A program made the translations under genes and the position numbers. A DNA stretch of 33,361 nucleotides from Actinomycetota bacterium (lineage in GTDB: Bacteria; Actinomycetota; Actinomycetes; Nanopelagicales; Nanopelagicaceae). Where the stretch lies: positions 1-33,361 of the forward strand of contig JACMQL010000034.1 of NCBI GenBank assembly GCA_014377015.1, written 5' to 3'. The notes beneath the pieces were generated by a model, which saw only the letters and a list, made by a program, of their open reading frames with translations, was not told where the DNA came from and made no database searches. Below are positions 1 through 7,528 of the stretch, piece by piece (within the stretch, counting starts at the first letter, position 1; each line of letters begins with the position of its first letter).

Positions 1-1673
1 AAGCAGGTGTAGCGATTGAATATCGGCTAAACGGACGGGCATTTCGAATTGATTTCATGCTTTCGGGCAGGAACCTATCTGGGCAAGAATCTTTGGTGAT
101 CATAGAACTCAAGCAATGGACCGATGTTGCTCTATCTGATCTATCTGAGCATGTTCGCACCGTTGTCGGTGGAAACATCAGGGATCTCCCACACCCTTCT
201 TACCAGGCTTGGAGTTACTCAAGTCATCTCAAGATGTACAACGAATACGTGTACAGCAACGAGGTGTCCGTAACAGCTTGCGCCTATCTCCACAATTGTA
301 TGGATGCAACTGTAGTAAATGAATCGCGGTACGAAGCCAAGTTGCGCGAAGTCCCAGTTTTTATCAAGGGTCAGTCTTCGGAATTGCGTGAACTGATCAC
401 CAGAAATATTTCGAAAGGCACAGGTACCGCACTTTTAGAGCGGATAGATAGCGCCGTTGTTAGGCCATCGAAACAACTGGCAGAGGCCGTCGGATCAATG
501 CTGAGGGGTCAAGAAGAATTTGTTTTACTTGACGAACAAAAGACAGTTTTGGAAAAGATTGTGAAGGCTTCGAAAGACTCGGTAACGGGCCAAAAGCGAG
601 TTTTGATTATTAACGGAGGGCCAGGGACTGGGAAGTCCGTTATCTCAATTAATGCATTGGCTCGGTTAACTGGCGAAAGATTGAATGCTAAATATGTTAC
701 TCCGAATGCTGCGCCTAGAGCCGTGTTTGAATCAAAACTAAAGAAGATATTCGGCAAGGCCGAGATTAAACATCTTTTTAGCGGATCTGGGTCATTCACG
801 GAATCAGAATCTGAAAGTTTTGACACACTAATTGTGGATGAGGCTCATCGATTAAGGATGAGGTCTGGAATGTTTAAGAATCTGGGTGAAAGTCAAGTTA
901 AAGAAATAATCAATTCCGCACATACCTCAGTGTTTTTCATAGATGAGGCACAAAAAGTTACTTGGTCGGATGTGGGTGAAATTCTGATGATCGAGGAAGT
1001 GGCCAAAGAGGCTGGGGCGTTTGTTGAGCGATTCGAGTTAACCTCGCAGTTCCGTTGTGGAGGTTCTGATGACTACATCGCTTGGTTGGATGAGACACTC
1101 GGCATCCACGCTGATGTCTCACATTATTTCTCGACCGAAAAATTTGATTTTCAGATATTTGACAGTCCTGTTGCTATGCACGAAATAATCAAAGAGAAAA
1201 ACAAAGAGAACAATAAATCCCGAGTGGTTGCGGGCTACTGCTGGGATTGGATTAGTAAGGATAAGCCGAATCTTTCAGATATTTCAATCCCTGAATTTGG
1301 CTACAAAGCCACTTGGAATCTGACGTCGGACGGAGGCGAATGGATTATTAGCCCACATTCGGTGGAGGAAGTCGGATGCATTCATACTTGCCAAGGGTTA
1401 GAGGTTGATTATGTTGGCGTGATTATTGGTCCAGATTTGATCGCCAGAAATGGAGTATTAAGGACCGATCCTTTGGGGCGGGCCAAGACCGACAAATCTT
1501 TGGCTGGTTTTAAGAAGGAATTTAAGGAAGATCCCATAAAGGCAGAATTGAAAGCAGACGAATTGATTCGAAATACTTATCGCACCCTTTTGAGTCGAGG
1601 AATGAAGGGTTGTTATGTGTACTTTACGGATGCGGAAACTGCCCAGTACTTTAGGGACCACTTACCTTCATAG
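1..1673 (+). CDS. PD-(D/E)XK nuclease / DUF2075 superfamily 1 helicase fusion, 5' truncated by window edge
   Basis: The reading frame is open from the first complete codon (position 3), so the gene starts outside the window and the ATG at 57 is internal. The visible N-terminus has a nuclease-like pattern: Asp in RIDFML, then the E-x-K of IIELKQW, then a Q-x-x-x-Y motif in YQAWSY, as in PD-(D/E)XK nucleases. A DUF2075 (COG3410) SF1 ATPase follows: Walker A GGPGTGKS near 616-640, Walker B VDEAHR near 833-850, a second acidic motif FIDEAQK, LTSQFRCGG, the motif V-like HTCQGLEVDYVGV and the motif VI-like YRTLLSRGMKG. At least 556 residues are visible. Proteins of this type are uncharacterised DNA/RNA helicase-nucleases, often in accessory or defence regions (family knowledge). 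The MazG-like gene begins 9 bases downstream, so the two are probably co-transcribed. A role in phage defence is inference. Confidence 0.85.
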   Translation, partial: AGVAIEYRLNGRAFRIDFMLSGRNLSGQESLVIIELKQWTDVALSDLSEHVRTVVGGNIRDLPHPSYQAWSYSSHLKMYNEYVYSNEVSVTACAYLHNCMDATVVNESRYEAKLREVPVFIKGQSSELRELITRNISKGTGTALLERIDSAVVRPSKQLAEAVGSMLRGQEEFVLLDEQKTVLEKIVKASKDSVTGQKRVLIINGGPGTGKSVISINALARLTGERLNAKYVTPNAAPRAVFESKLKKIFGKAEIKHLFSGSGSFTESESESFDTLIVDEAHRLRMRSGMFKNLGESQVKEIINSAHTSVFFIDEAQKVTWSDVGEILMIEEVAKEAGAFVERFELTSQFRCGGSDDYIAWLDETLGIHADVSHYFSTEKFDFQIFDSPVAMHEIIKEKNKENNKSRVVAGYCWDWISKDKPNLSDISIPEFGYKATWNLTSDGGEWIISPHSVEEVGCIHTCQGLEVDYVGVIIGPDLIARNGVLRTDPLGRAKTDKSLAGFKKEFKEDPIKAELKADELIRNTYRTLLSRGMKGCYVYFTDAETAQYFRDHLPS

Positions 1674-1682
1674 GAGTAGCCA

Positions 1683-2003
1683 ATGCCTGCAGATGACCTC
1701 GTTCAATTGACGCGCGAAATAAGGCAATTTGCGGAAGCGCGAGATTGGGGGAAATTTCACACGCCTAAGAACTTAGCTATGGCCATTGCAGGCGAGGCCG
1801 GTGAATTGGCTGCCGAATTTCAATGGATGACTGCTGAGGAAAGTTCGCTTTCGTCACTTTCTGAGGAGAGTTTAGAAGCCATCAGATTCGAAATTGCTGA
1901 CGTGCAGATTTACTTGATGAGGCTTGCAGACGTTCTTTCCGTTGATATTTCAGAAGTTGTACGCAACAAGATCGCGATTAATGAAACTAGATTCTCAAAG
2001 TGA
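1683..2003 (+). CDS. MazG-like nucleotide pyrophosphohydrolase (dCTPP1/RS21-C6-like)
   Basis: A 106-residue all-alpha NTP pyrophosphohydrolase. The conserved FHTPKNLAMAIAGEAGELAAEFQW block supplies Glu38, Glu41 and Glu45, and EIADVQIYLMRLAD supplies Glu70 and Asp73, the metal-binding pattern of the MazG/dCTPP1 superfamily; the length matches single-domain members. These enzymes hydrolyse (d)NTPs to the monophosphate and pyrophosphate, often acting on non-canonical or damaged nucleotides. An AGGAG Shine-Dalgarno overlaps the stop codon of the preceding helicase gene and the start is ATG, so the two genes form a tight pair. Its stop codon is followed with no spacer by a lexA 3' remnant. Together with the nuclease-helicase it may alter nucleotide pools or process nucleic acid in defence; that role is inferred from context only. 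Confidence 0.85.
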   Translation: MPADDLVQLTREIRQFAEARDWGKFHTPKNLAMAIAGEAGELAAEFQWMTAEESSLSSLSEESLEAIRFEIADVQIYLMRLADVLSVDISEVVRNKIAINETRFSK

Positions 2004-2171
2004 CTAACCAACGCTCTTCATAACCGCAATCACCTTGCCCAAGATCTCGCAGCCTCCGCCATCAGTGGGTGCGTAGGCATCATTGGCCGGGAGCAACCAG
2101 ATGTGCCCTTCTGGGCGGGAGAAAGTTTTCACAGTAGCCTGACAAGCAATCAAGGCTGCCGCCATTTCACG
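2004..2171 (-). pseudogene. lexA 3'-end remnant 1 (last 55 codons plus stop)
   Basis: Translated on the minus strand, this stretch reads as the C-terminus of LexA. It includes the block around the catalytic lysine (QATVKTFSR), then GHIWLLPAN, then CEILGKV and a final SVG before TAG. By hand alignment 38 of 55 residues match residues 182-236 of the intact LexA encoded at 9658-10368, with no gap and no internal stop. Many base differences are at third codon positions, so this end evolved as coding sequence before being stranded. It has no start, no DNA-binding domain and no catalytic serine, so it cannot make a repressor. It abuts the MazG gene stop and has the same orientation as intact lexA. 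Likely a displaced or imported attachment-site fragment. Confidence 0.9.
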
Positions 2172-2226
2172 CCTAAAAACCATTTACCAGAGGGGCTTCC
2201 CAAAGTGTGACCTACGCGATACGCTT

Positions 2227-2240
2227 TTGGAACGTTCAAA
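2227..2240. promoter_or_regulatory. Candidate LacI-family operator upstream of sugar operon
   Basis: TTGGAACGTTCAAA is almost a perfect inverted repeat centred on CG, the symmetry expected for a LacI-family operator. It lies 30 bases before the TTG start of the binding-protein gene, and a LacI-type regulator is encoded at the end of the same operon. AACGTT cores recur at 3495-3500 and 3632-3637 but without good flanking symmetry. Confidence 0.5.
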
Positions 2241-2269
2241 TTCTGGACGGGAAATCTAGGAGGATCATT

Positions 2270-3493
2270 TTGAAGCATCGTTTACACGTTGGAGCGGTGC
2301 TTGCAGCATCGATCCTTATATTGCCTTTCGCCCAGGCGGCCCAAGCGGCTGACCCAGTCACCACTATTTCACTTGCTACCTGGGGTTCCTCTCCCTCGGA
2401 GACGGCGGCCCTGAAGGATGCGGTTGCTACTTTTGAAGCCCGTTACCCAACTATCAAGGTTGATCTGATTGTCGATACCGATCACGGCGCGCAAATGGCT
2501 GCCAAGTTCGCATCGCACACCCCACCAGATGTTTTCTACTTAGGCGCAGACGTTGCACAAGATTGGGCAAGTCAGGGAGTTTTGCTTGACCTTATGCCTT
2601 CAATTGCATCCACCAGTTTTAGCCTGGATGCATTCAATAAGAGCTATTTGAAGCCATTCCAAGTTGGCAGCGCTTTGTACGCACTTCCAAAGGATGCTAA
2701 TCCGCTAGTTCTCGAGGGCAATATGACGCTTATGGCGAAAGCCGGTATCAAGAAGTTGCCTAAGACCACTGCGGAATTCGATGCTCAGGCAAAGAAGTTC
2801 TTGAAGAAGAAGATCACTCCAATGTGCGTTGATGCAGATATCAACCGACTCGGTGCATATTTCGTCGCCTTCGGTGGCGGTATTGCAGATGCCAGCGGAA
2901 AGAACTCCTTGCTCAAATCTGCTGGAACCAAGGCAGCAATGAATTGGGTTATGAATAATTACAAGACAGGTGCTTTCAGAACCCCAGCGCAGTTATCCGC
3001 TGGATGGGCTGGCGAAGCATTTGGTAAGTCCAAGTGCGCATACACAATGGAAGGCGCATGGCTTGATCCTTTCCTAAAGGATTCTTTCCCTGACGTCAGC
3101 AAGGTAATGATCAAGGCGCCTCTTCCTAAGGCAAAGCAAGCCGGATCACTTGCCTTCACCGCTGGATATGCAATCGGAAAAGAATCAGCACATCCAGCAC
3201 AAGCGTGGACCTTCATTTCATACATGACAGGTGTTCGTGGCATGACAGTGTGGACCTCATACGGCGTGGCTCTTCCATCGCGTTCGGATGTAGTTACACC
3301 GCTTGGTTATGGCGTTAACGGCGCAGTTGCAAAACTTGCGACAACGGTGACGACTCCTGCTTTCGTGGGCTGGGGCAAAGTTATCGATGCCTTCAATAAC
3401 GAGGCAAAGAAGCAGATTCAGGACAAGAAATTTGTTCCTGCGAAGGCTGCAGCAGCTGTTCTTGCGGCCGCATCAGCAGCTTGGCCAGCCTAA
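2270..3493 (+). CDS. Extracellular solute-binding protein of a carbohydrate ABC transporter (family 1)
   Basis: A MalE/UgpB-like periplasmic-type sugar-binding protein. The frame is open back to a GTG at 2207, but a strong AGGAGG at 2258-2263 sits 6 bases before TTG at 2270, which I take as the start (407 aa). The N-terminus is a classic signal peptide: positive residues, a hydrophobic stretch at about residues 7-20 and a probable cleavage site after AQA at residue 26. No lipobox cysteine is present, unlike many Gram-positive binding proteins, so it may be secreted or held by the permeases. Family features include the early ISLATWGSS strand, the DVFYLG and LPKDANP segments and the late EGAWLDPF block. 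It heads an operon with two permeases. No ATPase gene is present, so it probably uses a shared MsmK/UgpC-type ATPase encoded elsewhere. The substrate is unknown, perhaps an oligosaccharide given the downstream hydrolase. Confidence 0.88.
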   Translation: MKHRLHVGAVLAASILILPFAQAAQAADPVTTISLATWGSSPSETAALKDAVATFEARYPTIKVDLIVDTDHGAQMAAKFASHTPPDVFYLGADVAQDWASQGVLLDLMPSIASTSFSLDAFNKSYLKPFQVGSALYALPKDANPLVLEGNMTLMAKAGIKKLPKTTAEFDAQAKKFLKKKITPMCVDADINRLGAYFVAFGGGIADASGKNSLLKSAGTKAAMNWVMNNYKTGAFRTPAQLSAGWAGEAFGKSKCAYTMEGAWLDPFLKDSFPDVSKVMIKAPLPKAKQAGSLAFTAGYAIGKESAHPAQAWTFISYMTGVRGMTVWTSYGVALPSRSDVVTPLGYGVNGAVAKLATTVTTPAFVGWGKVIDAFNNEAKKQIQDKKFVPAKAAAAVLAAASAAWPA

Positions 3494-3557
3494 AACGTTA
3501 GAACTTATCGCCTCTTGATTGAGACGGTAAGGGCAAGTTGTTAGACCGGGAGTGAGT

Positions 3558-3604
3558 AAGTTTGGTCCGCGTACCTGAAATGGTCGAGGTCGCGGACCAA
3601 ACTT
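3558..3604 (+). other. Intra-operon stem-loop between binding-protein and permease genes
   Basis: Two perfectly complementary 14-base arms (AAGTTTGGTCCGCG at 3558-3571 and its complement at 3591-3604) enclose a 19-base loop. The hairpin sits in the 230-base gap between the binding-protein and first permease genes. There is no clean U-tract, so it is more likely a 3' mRNA-stabilising or partly attenuating hairpin. Such hairpins let the binding protein be made in excess over the permeases in many sugar ABC operons. Confidence 0.7.
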
Positions 3605-3726
3605 CACTTATTTTCGCTCTCGTTGGTTTAAAACGTTAGCTCTGAATTCCCCTCGGCAAGAAGCTCAAAAAATCGTTTGCGCAAAGCGGTAGATAATTTT
3701 CAATTGTGGGAGAGGATGCGGAGCGT

Positions 3727-4659
3727 ATGGCTACCAGCACTATTGAACGAAGTAAGCGAAAGACCAAGATCCAAGAAGCCCTGGTTGGCTGGGGATTTGT
3801 TTCGATTCCGATGGGACTCTTCTTCGTTCTGAGCATCGGTATCTTTTTTTACGCGATCTATATCTCCACCTACAACTGGGGAATCATGGGGCCGCGCGGG
3901 TTTCTTGGAATAGAGAACTACACCAAGGCCATACATGATCCGATCTTTCTCAAGGCAATCCGAAATTCAATTCTTTACGCCGCACTTGTCGTGCCGCTAC
4001 AAACAATGGCCGGCTTGATTCTTGCCCTACTTGTGAACTCGAAGATCAAGGGCTCTCGCTTTTTTAGGTCATCCTTCTATTTCCCATCAGTGGCAAGTAG
4101 CGCGGCAATTACAACTTTGTTCATCTTTCTTATGGCGCCGGAAGGCCTATTTAATAAGATTTTGACCTTCTTCGGAGTTGATGTTCCGAATCTGTTTAAC
4201 CAAGGAGCATGGCTCTCCGATTCTCGCACAGCGCTTTTCTCTGTCATTGGTCTTAACGCTTGGACAACAAGTGGAACCATGATGCTCTTTTACCTAGCGA
4301 ATTTACAAAGTATTGATGGCTCATATACCGAAGCTGCCATCATGGATGGGGCAAGTCGTCGCCAAGTCTTTTGGTATATCACCATGCCACTTTTGAAGCC
4401 GGCTCACTTCTTTGTTGTGACCTCCGGAATGATCGGTGCCTTGCAACTATACGACCAGGCGATCTTGGCCGGTGGCGCTGATGGAAGTCCGGACTATTCG
4501 CTGATGACCATGGTGCTCTACATCTACAACGCCTGCTTTAGGCAATTTGCCTTTGGTTATGCCAGTGCGATTGGCGTGATCTTGTTCATCATTATCTTCT
4601 CGTTAACTATGTTCCAGAAGCTTATTTTTGGAAATGATGCATGGAAGGCGAATGATTAA
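3727..4659 (+). CDS. Carbohydrate ABC transporter permease 1 (MalF/UgpA type)
   Basis: Inner-membrane permease subunit of a CUT1-type sugar importer, about 310 aa with six predicted membrane segments. The EAA loop that docks the ATPase is seen as YTEAAIMDGASRR followed by ITMPLLKP. The frame is open to a GTG at 3706, but that codon has no ribosome site; the ATG at 3727 has GAGAGG about 11 bases upstream and is preferred. The gene overlaps the next permease by a few bases, as usual for MalF-MalG pairs, implying coupled translation and a heterodimeric channel. It belongs with the binding protein at 2270. Specificity cannot be read from the sequence. Confidence 0.88.
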   Translation: MATSTIERSKRKTKIQEALVGWGFVSIPMGLFFVLSIGIFFYAIYISTYNWGIMGPRGFLGIENYTKAIHDPIFLKAIRNSILYAALVVPLQTMAGLILALLVNSKIKGSRFFRSSFYFPSVASSAAITTLFIFLMAPEGLFNKILTFFGVDVPNLFNQGAWLSDSRTALFSVIGLNAWTTSGTMMLFYLANLQSIDGSYTEAAIMDGASRRQVFWYITMPLLKPAHFFVVTSGMIGALQLYDQAILAGGADGSPDYSLMTMVLYIYNACFRQFAFGYASAIGVILFIIIFSLTMFQKLIFGNDAWKAND

Positions 4660-5491
4660 TATGGCTAAATTCAGACGTTATTTCTTTTATGGAACTCTTA
4701 TTGCGTACTCGGCATTTACAATTGTGCCTTTTCTTTGGTCACTGAGCACATCTATAAAGCCGCAGGACGAGGTTTATCAATCAAATCTCATTCCACATAA
4801 CCCCACCGCTCGGGCCTATGCAACTGTTTTTGGAAAGATCCAGCCCAACTTTCCTTCACTCTTTGCCAATTCACTCTTCATCGCGTGCGTTGTTGTGATT
4901 TTGCACTTGATCTTCGCCTCCCTTGCTGGGTACGCCTTCGCCAGACTTCGCTTCCCGGGACGAGATGTGCTCTTCTACTTGGTATTGGGCTCAATGATGA
5001 TTCCGGATCAACTTCGCTTGGTCCCGATTTATCAGTTGATGGTCAAAATGGGGCTCATCAGTGATAGACCTTCAAACTATCTGGCAATCTTTTTGGTCAA
5101 GGCGATTTCCGCGGCGGATATTTTCCTTATGCGACAGTACTTTTTGACGATCCCGCGCGAACTTGAGGATGCGGCAAAGATAGATGGAGCAGGTCCTGTG
5201 CAGACCTTCGTTCGCATCATGCTTCCCAACGCCATGCCAGTCATGGCGACGGTGGCGATTTTGACTTTTCAAGGGACCTGGAACGATTTGTTCTGGCCCT
5301 CAATTATCTTGCAGAGCCCAAATCACTGGACGCTACCTTTCGGCATCTTACAATTTAAGGGACAGTTCTCGACCGATTGGCCGCCGATTATGGCCTTAGT
5401 GGTTCTTTCTACTTTGCCAATTCTCGCTACCTACATCTTCGGGCAGAGATACATAATTAATATGCAGCTTGGCTCATCGGTAAAGGGATAA
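4652..5491 (+). CDS. Carbohydrate ABC transporter permease 2 (MalG/UgpE type)
   Basis: Second permease subunit, about 279 aa with six membrane segments. It shows the MalG-family pattern: an FLWSLSTSIKP segment after the first helix, SLAGYAFARLRFPG, and the EAA loop ELEDAAKIDGAGPVQTF followed by MLPNAMPVM. The start is uncertain: ATG 4652 overlaps the end of permease 1 and has GGAAGG just upstream, while ATG 4661 is equally in frame. The frame also opens to a TTG at 4628 with no support. The protein ends three codons after the conserved IINMQLGSSVKG tail, the usual C-terminus of the family. It is co-transcribed with the genes on both sides. Confidence 0.87.
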   Translation: MINMAKFRRYFFYGTLIAYSAFTIVPFLWSLSTSIKPQDEVYQSNLIPHNPTARAYATVFGKIQPNFPSLFANSLFIACVVVILHLIFASLAGYAFARLRFPGRDVLFYLVLGSMMIPDQLRLVPIYQLMVKMGLISDRPSNYLAIFLVKAISAADIFLMRQYFLTIPRELEDAAKIDGAGPVQTFVRIMLPNAMPVMATVAILTFQGTWNDLFWPSIILQSPNHWTLPFGILQFKGQFSTDWPPIMALVVLSTLPILATYIFGQRYIINMQLGSSVKG

Positions 5492-5493
5492 GC

Positions 5494-6135
5494 ATGCAAG
5501 AGAAGTCGAAGGTACAAGTGCAATCTCCTGTGCGATTTGGGTTGAGTATTTTGTGGACCTTAAATTTTAAGGCCATGCCATCTGCTCTGCTTTGGTCGTT
5601 TTCGCTCTTTGTAAGCATCCAAACGCCTTCCTTCATTGTTCGCCTTATTGCCGTGATGAGTTGTGGCATCGCGGCTTTTTTGGGCAGCCACCTCATTAGT
5701 CGGAGTTTGTTTCCCGGTTCAAAATTTTCATTGAGAGCCATTTTCCAGAACAAACTTAATGTGGGTTTGGTTGTAGTACCCGGGTTGATCTTTGCGATCA
5801 CTCTTGAGAACGTCTCGCGGTACTCCGATTCGGGGCAATTTGTCAGATTGCTAATGGTCTCCAACTTTGTCGCGGCTCTTGTCGTCTGGTTATTCATTCA
5901 AGTTGTGGTCGTACCTATCCGCGTCGTATCTGGGTCGCAATTATCGTCGGCGCAGACGTGGAGTCGCGCCTTCATTTACCTTGCAGAAAAAAGAAAATCT
6001 TTGGCTGTCTCCATGGCATCTCTACTCCTTGGCTGGCCCTTGTTCTTCTTCTACTTCCTGCTCGCATTAACTTTTGCGCAGGCGATGACATTTTCAGCAG
6101 TTGAGCCTGATGATGGGGCAAAAGTTGGTAATTGA
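5494..6135 (+). CDS. Unrecognised multi-pass membrane protein of the sugar operon
   Basis: A 213-residue protein I cannot assign to a family. Hydrophobic stretches near residues 28-45, 46-68, 88-105, 118-142 and 168-195 suggest about five membrane segments. An AAAGGGA ribosome site at the end of the permease gene precedes the ATG by a few bases, so it is co-expressed with the transporter. Its size and operon position resemble DUF624/YesL proteins of Gram-positive sugar operons, but I see no convincing YesL motif. Its 3' end overlaps the start of the hydrolase gene. A role as an accessory or sensory partner of the transporter is possible but unproven. Confidence 0.75.
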   Translation: MQEKSKVQVQSPVRFGLSILWTLNFKAMPSALLWSFSLFVSIQTPSFIVRLIAVMSCGIAAFLGSHLISRSLFPGSKFSLRAIFQNKLNVGLVVVPGLIFAITLENVSRYSDSGQFVRLLMVSNFVAALVVWLFIQVVVVPIRVVSGSQLSSAQTWSRAFIYLAEKRKSLAVSMASLLLGWPLFFFYFLLALTFAQAMTFSAVEPDDGAKVGN

Positions 6136-7522
6136 TTCAGATGTAAAGGTCGGCGAGAAGGTCATCTTAGATAAGCAGGTTTTTAAGGCAGATGATCCGA
6201 TATTTGATCCCACCACGCGCCCAAGTCTTGAGGCGGCTATCGGGATGATTATTGGGAGCCAGAGCGGATTTGAGATCCCTTTCGCTGCTGTGCCGTTGTC
6301 GCATCACGTGGATATGGCCGAACAAAATCTTTACCGTTGTTTATTTGGGCGGGATTCCTTGCTCATTGCAGATTTATTGAGCAAGCGCCGGCCAGAATTG
6401 CGACTCAATGTGCTCTCTTCCTTGGCTTCGGTACAGGGAGTAAACATTGATCTCTTGAGTGAAGAGGAGCCAGGGCGAATTGCGCATGAGGTGAGAAGCG
6501 CCGATGATCTCAGGGCGATTGAATTGGTTGCCAGCGCAAGTTGGAAATTTCCATATTACGGATCCGTCGATGCGACGTTGATCTGGTTGCGAATACTGCG
6601 AGATGTTGCCGTGGAAACACCGACTAATCTAGATATAGAAATAGTCGGGGTTCCATTGTGGCAACGAGCGGCCCAGGCAACTTCGTGGGTATTGAAAAGG
6701 TTAGAGACGCCTTCTGGAATTATTGAATCCCATCGAAGTAATCCCAATGGAATTTCCAATCAAGTATGGAAGGACTCGGGAGATTCCTACATGCACGCCG
6801 ATGGGACTTTGGCGCGGGGAGATTCGACCGCATCAATCGAAACGGTGGGCGAGACCTACGATGCCTTGATTGCAGCTAGCCAGATTCAAGGATTAAGGCC
6901 GAGCGCGCTGTGGCCAGCGAGTGTTGAAGAATTGAAGGAGCGAGCCACCCAGGTGCAACAGCGATTGATAGAACTGATGTGGCTCGGTGATCGCTTTGCA
7001 TTAGGAACCGAAAGAGATGAGCAAGGTATTCAGCGGCCATTTGATTCGCAAGCAAGTAATCAAGGAAGATTATTGGATTCGCAGATCCTGGTAGGAAATG
7101 AATTTGAGCAATATCGTCGTGCAATCGCAGATGCGGTCACTGGCCCCGAACTTTTGGGGGAAACTGGATTGCGAACGCTTTCGGCGAATCATGTCTCGTA
7201 TCGCCCAGGTGGCTACCACACCGGTTCGGCCTGGCCAATGGATGGAGTTTTCGTTGCAAGAGGACTGGCGAGGCAAGGATATGGGCGTGAGGCAAGAATG
7301 TTGGCCGACAAAGTAAAGTCTGCGATTGAAAATTTCGGCGGATATCCAGAATTCTTTAGAGGTGACTGGCCCGAGAATGGCTTAATATCAACATCTGTCG
7401 TAGATATTGTTGGCGAAATTGGAGATATACAAAATCGTAGAAATAGAATCTGCCAACCTCCGCAAATAATCCAAGGATGGTCGGTTGGCGCTTATGCTTG
7501 GCTGAACGAGTTTTCTGGTTAG
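6110..7522 (+). CDS. Amylo-alpha-1,6-glucosidase / debranching-enzyme-like glycoside hydrolase
   Basis: A cytoplasmic alpha/alpha-barrel glycosidase-like protein of about 470 aa, with no signal peptide. Family signatures are FGRDSLLIAD (about residue 76), PYYGSVDATLIWL, NQVWKDSGDSYMHADG, the YRPGGYHTGSAWPMD block and the final QIIQGWSVGAYAWL. This order is typical of the catalytic half of glycogen-debranching-like proteins and related sugar hydrolases (GH15/GH63/GH133-like folds). It lies directly behind the sugar importer, so it probably cleaves the imported di- or oligosaccharide. The start is unclear: tandem ATGs at 6110 and 6113 overlap the previous gene without a strong ribosome site; TTG at 6101 or 6125 is also possible. 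The exact linkage cleaved cannot be deduced. Confidence 0.8.
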   Translation: MMGQKLVIDSDVKVGEKVILDKQVFKADDPIFDPTTRPSLEAAIGMIIGSQSGFEIPFAAVPLSHHVDMAEQNLYRCLFGRDSLLIADLLSKRRPELRLNVLSSLASVQGVNIDLLSEEEPGRIAHEVRSADDLRAIELVASASWKFPYYGSVDATLIWLRILRDVAVETPTNLDIEIVGVPLWQRAAQATSWVLKRLETPSGIIESHRSNPNGISNQVWKDSGDSYMHADGTLARGDSTASIETVGETYDALIAASQIQGLRPSALWPASVEELKERATQVQQRLIELMWLGDRFALGTERDEQGIQRPFDSQASNQGRLLDSQILVGNEFEQYRRAIADAVTGPELLGETGLRTLSANHVSYRPGGYHTGSAWPMDGVFVARGLARQGYGREARMLADKVKSAIENFGGYPEFFRGDWPENGLISTSVVDIVGEIGDIQNRRNRICQPPQIIQGWSVGAYAWLNEFSG

Positions 7523-7528
7523 GAAGCA

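Noticed and set aside
3493-3640. Repeated AAAACGTTAG (3493-3502 and 3630-3639) as LacI operators
   Set aside because: Only the central AACGTT is symmetric; flanks do not form palindromes like that at 2227-2240, so support is weak.
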